From Manis javanica (Eukaryota > Chordata > Mammalia > Pholidota > Manidae), in contig NC_133170.1 in the NCBI RefSeq assembly GCF_040802235.1, positions 3,859,001-3,923,000 on the forward strand: a stretch of DNA of 64,000 nt, read 5' to 3'. Under the pieces are notes generated by a model. It was not told where the DNA came from. It saw nothing but the letters and a program-made list of their open reading frames with translations, and did no database searches. Shown here piece by piece: positions 62,421-64,000 of this stretch. The stretch's first letter is position 1, and every line of letters starts with the position of its first letter. Both the position numbers and the translations under genes were made by a program.

Positions 62421-62535
62421 TCATATTATTATATAACAAATATATTATTTATGATACATAATATGTATTATAATATAGACTATAATTATATTTTATTATG
62501 TGATATTATACATTAAATTAAATAACTATACATCT
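62395..62535. repeat. AT-rich low-complexity tract
   Basis: About 140 bp almost devoid of G and C, with ATATTATTTATGATACATAA and TTATAATATAGACTATAATT type sequence, directly after the MIR. Confidence 0.85.
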
Positions 62536-63520
62536 TTACCTTTTGTTTCATATTCATAACATATGTTTTTTTTATAACCTAAGGACTGGAATTATAAACA
62601 TTGCATTTTGCTGACACAAATAGAAATTTTAAAAAAATGAACTACCATTATTCATGTTCAAAAAGACTTCTGGATATCATGGATTATCTATTCTGCTTTT
62701 TTAATTTGACATAATTAGCAGCTGGATTTGGAATTTCTGTCTGGTACATAAACACTGACGCACAGCGCCTCGATGGGGCACGGAGTGGGGTGTCTGAAGG
62801 CATGCCATGCCTACTGAGCTCTGAAGTTGTCCTGCTTTCTCTCCTGGAATGAGTGAAAAAATTCCAGTTTGCCAAGAGCTAACCAGCTTCACTCTAAGAC
62901 AAAGAAAGCTGGGAACAATTAACTGAAGAAAACAAAAAGAAATCCTCTGAGGAAACTTCTCTCACAGTTCTCCAGTGAGGAAAAAGAAAATTTACATCAG
63001 TGCATGCTTTACAGTGGTATCCACCAGTTTATTATCCTTACATCGTTAGATTTTAATTTTTGAACTTGTAAAATACAGTGTTAGACTAGATCATTTTCAA
63101 GACCCATCTTAAAGTTTAAAGGTTTGACTCATTCTGAATGAATTACTTTGTTGATATATTTGGAAATTTCCTGGAATTTACATCAAGGCGTGTTGAACTT
63201 AGATTGAGGAATACCATTTCAAATCATGGATGTACTTTATAATTTCAGTAGGGATTGGGAAAGCTGCTATGTTTTACTACAGGCTTTACAAAATAGAACT
63301 ACTAACAAGTTCTACCTTTGAAGCACTCTAGCTATTTTCTAAATTCTGTATTTATTATAAATAGGATGCATTTCAGCTCATTATCTCAGCTTTGGCATGG
63401 AACAGTTATGAAGATCTGCCCCCTAGTAGACTTTTAATTTGTTTATTCTCAATGGAAAGGAGAACGTTTAATTCGTGGGCAGACTCCACTACTGGCAGGT
63501 GCATCACTGCGGTTTAGTGC

Positions 63521-63543
63521 GGGGCTGGGGGGTGGGGGGAGGG
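63521..63543 (+). other. G-run cluster with quadruplex potential
   Basis: Four runs of three or more G, separated by one or two bases (GGGG, GGGGGG, GGGGGG, GGG), fit the usual intramolecular G-quadruplex pattern. It is on the plus strand, so it is the template strand for CNTN1 transcription. Confidence 0.6.
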
Positions 63544-64000
63544 TCCTATGCGTGACGATGGCACCAGGTCAATCATGGTCCAGCCACCGGGGGCGGTCTC
63601 GGTCCTGCAAAGGCTGATGAGACGGAATCTTGGTCTGTCTCTATGGCGAACTTGGCGAAAGCAAGTGGAAAGCAGAGGCAATTGTCCAAGTATCTGAGGT
63701 AAATGTGTTTTTTTTGACCCAAGTACTTGAAAAACTACCTCAACTATTCCCTTCGATTAGACTCTGGTGACCCAGACACGTCTTTCACGTCTTTCTTCAG
63801 ATCTCATCGTGAGTGTGCGTGTGGGCAGGGGAGGGGGGACGGTGTGTGTGTCCTTTGTGACATCTACCTTGTGCATGCTACACAAAACTTTTTAGTCTGT
63901 ATTTCCTAATTTTTAGTGATTAAATCCACTAAATTAAAATTCCTTTTGAGTGGATTTAGGTTTGCCATGCCTTAATACTTTTGAAGATAAATCCACAATT

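Larger units (their letters stand above)
51855..64000 (-). other. CNTN1: CNTN1 intron upstream of FNIII domain 1 (partial, at least 12.1 kb)
   Basis: The acceptor is TTCTAG at 51855-51860; the donor lies beyond the window. It holds a pair of 44-bp direct repeats (53165 and 54151), a MIR fragment (54330-54500), a CpG-rich patch (55796-55940), an exon-like sequence with strong splice signals (57863-57915), an L1 3' end (58240-58535), MIR fragments (60045-60180, 62225-62420), an AT-rich tract (62395-62535) and a G-run cluster (63521-63543). I looked for the Ig6 exon (motif of the YTC...ASADLVV type) and did not find it. Confidence 0.85.

Noticed and set aside
51855..64000. Search for the CNTN1 Ig domain 6 exon
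   Set aside because: No stretch on the minus strand gave the expected YTC and ASADLVV-type residues with splice sites, so the exon is taken to lie outside the window.
1..64000. tRNA, snRNA, rRNA, CRISPR arrays, operons or prokaryotic signals
   Set aside because: I looked for landmark sequences and repeat-spacer patterns and saw none. The window is a mammalian gene with introns.

Overview
This window is mammalian nuclear DNA. Its one recognisable gene is the 3' half of CNTN1 (contactin-1, also called F3), on the minus strand. Nine coding exons run from 51854 down to 11129. They carry consensus splice sites, compatible phases, and a translation that matches human contactin-1 (from memory) without any indel, corresponding to residues about 602-1018 of 1018. 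The six N-terminal immunoglobulin domains are not in the window. The first intron seen (51855 to at least 64000) runs off the high-coordinate edge.

Layout from high to low coordinate: 51855-64000 is a partial intron with old repeats and one exon-like sequence at 57863-57915. At 51854-23239, eight exons encode four fibronectin type III domains, two exons per domain. A 12 kb intron follows (23238-11206). The last coding exon (11205-11129) encodes the hydrophobic C-terminal peptide replaced by a GPI anchor. The 3' UTR probably extends to about 8.6-8.75 kb. Below that, 1 to about 8600 is intergenic DNA with old L2, L1, LTR and MER5-like fragments.

The product is a GPI-anchored neuronal and glial adhesion molecule. 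In the known biology of the family, the Ig domains bind partners such as Caspr/neurofascin, and the FNIII stalk presents them at the membrane.

The organism is a placental mammal. All repeats I can name are old (MIR, L2, MLT1-like LTRs, decayed L1, MER5-like). I see no Alu or rodent B1. One L1 3' end (58240-58535) resembles the type common in laurasiatherians, so a laurasiatherian is my guess, at low confidence. I found no bacterial-type operon, CRISPR array, RNA gene or new multi-gene system. Nearly all other open frames are short chance or repeat-derived frames. Repeat boundaries are read by eye and approximate; exon boundaries are base-exact from splice sites and reading frame.
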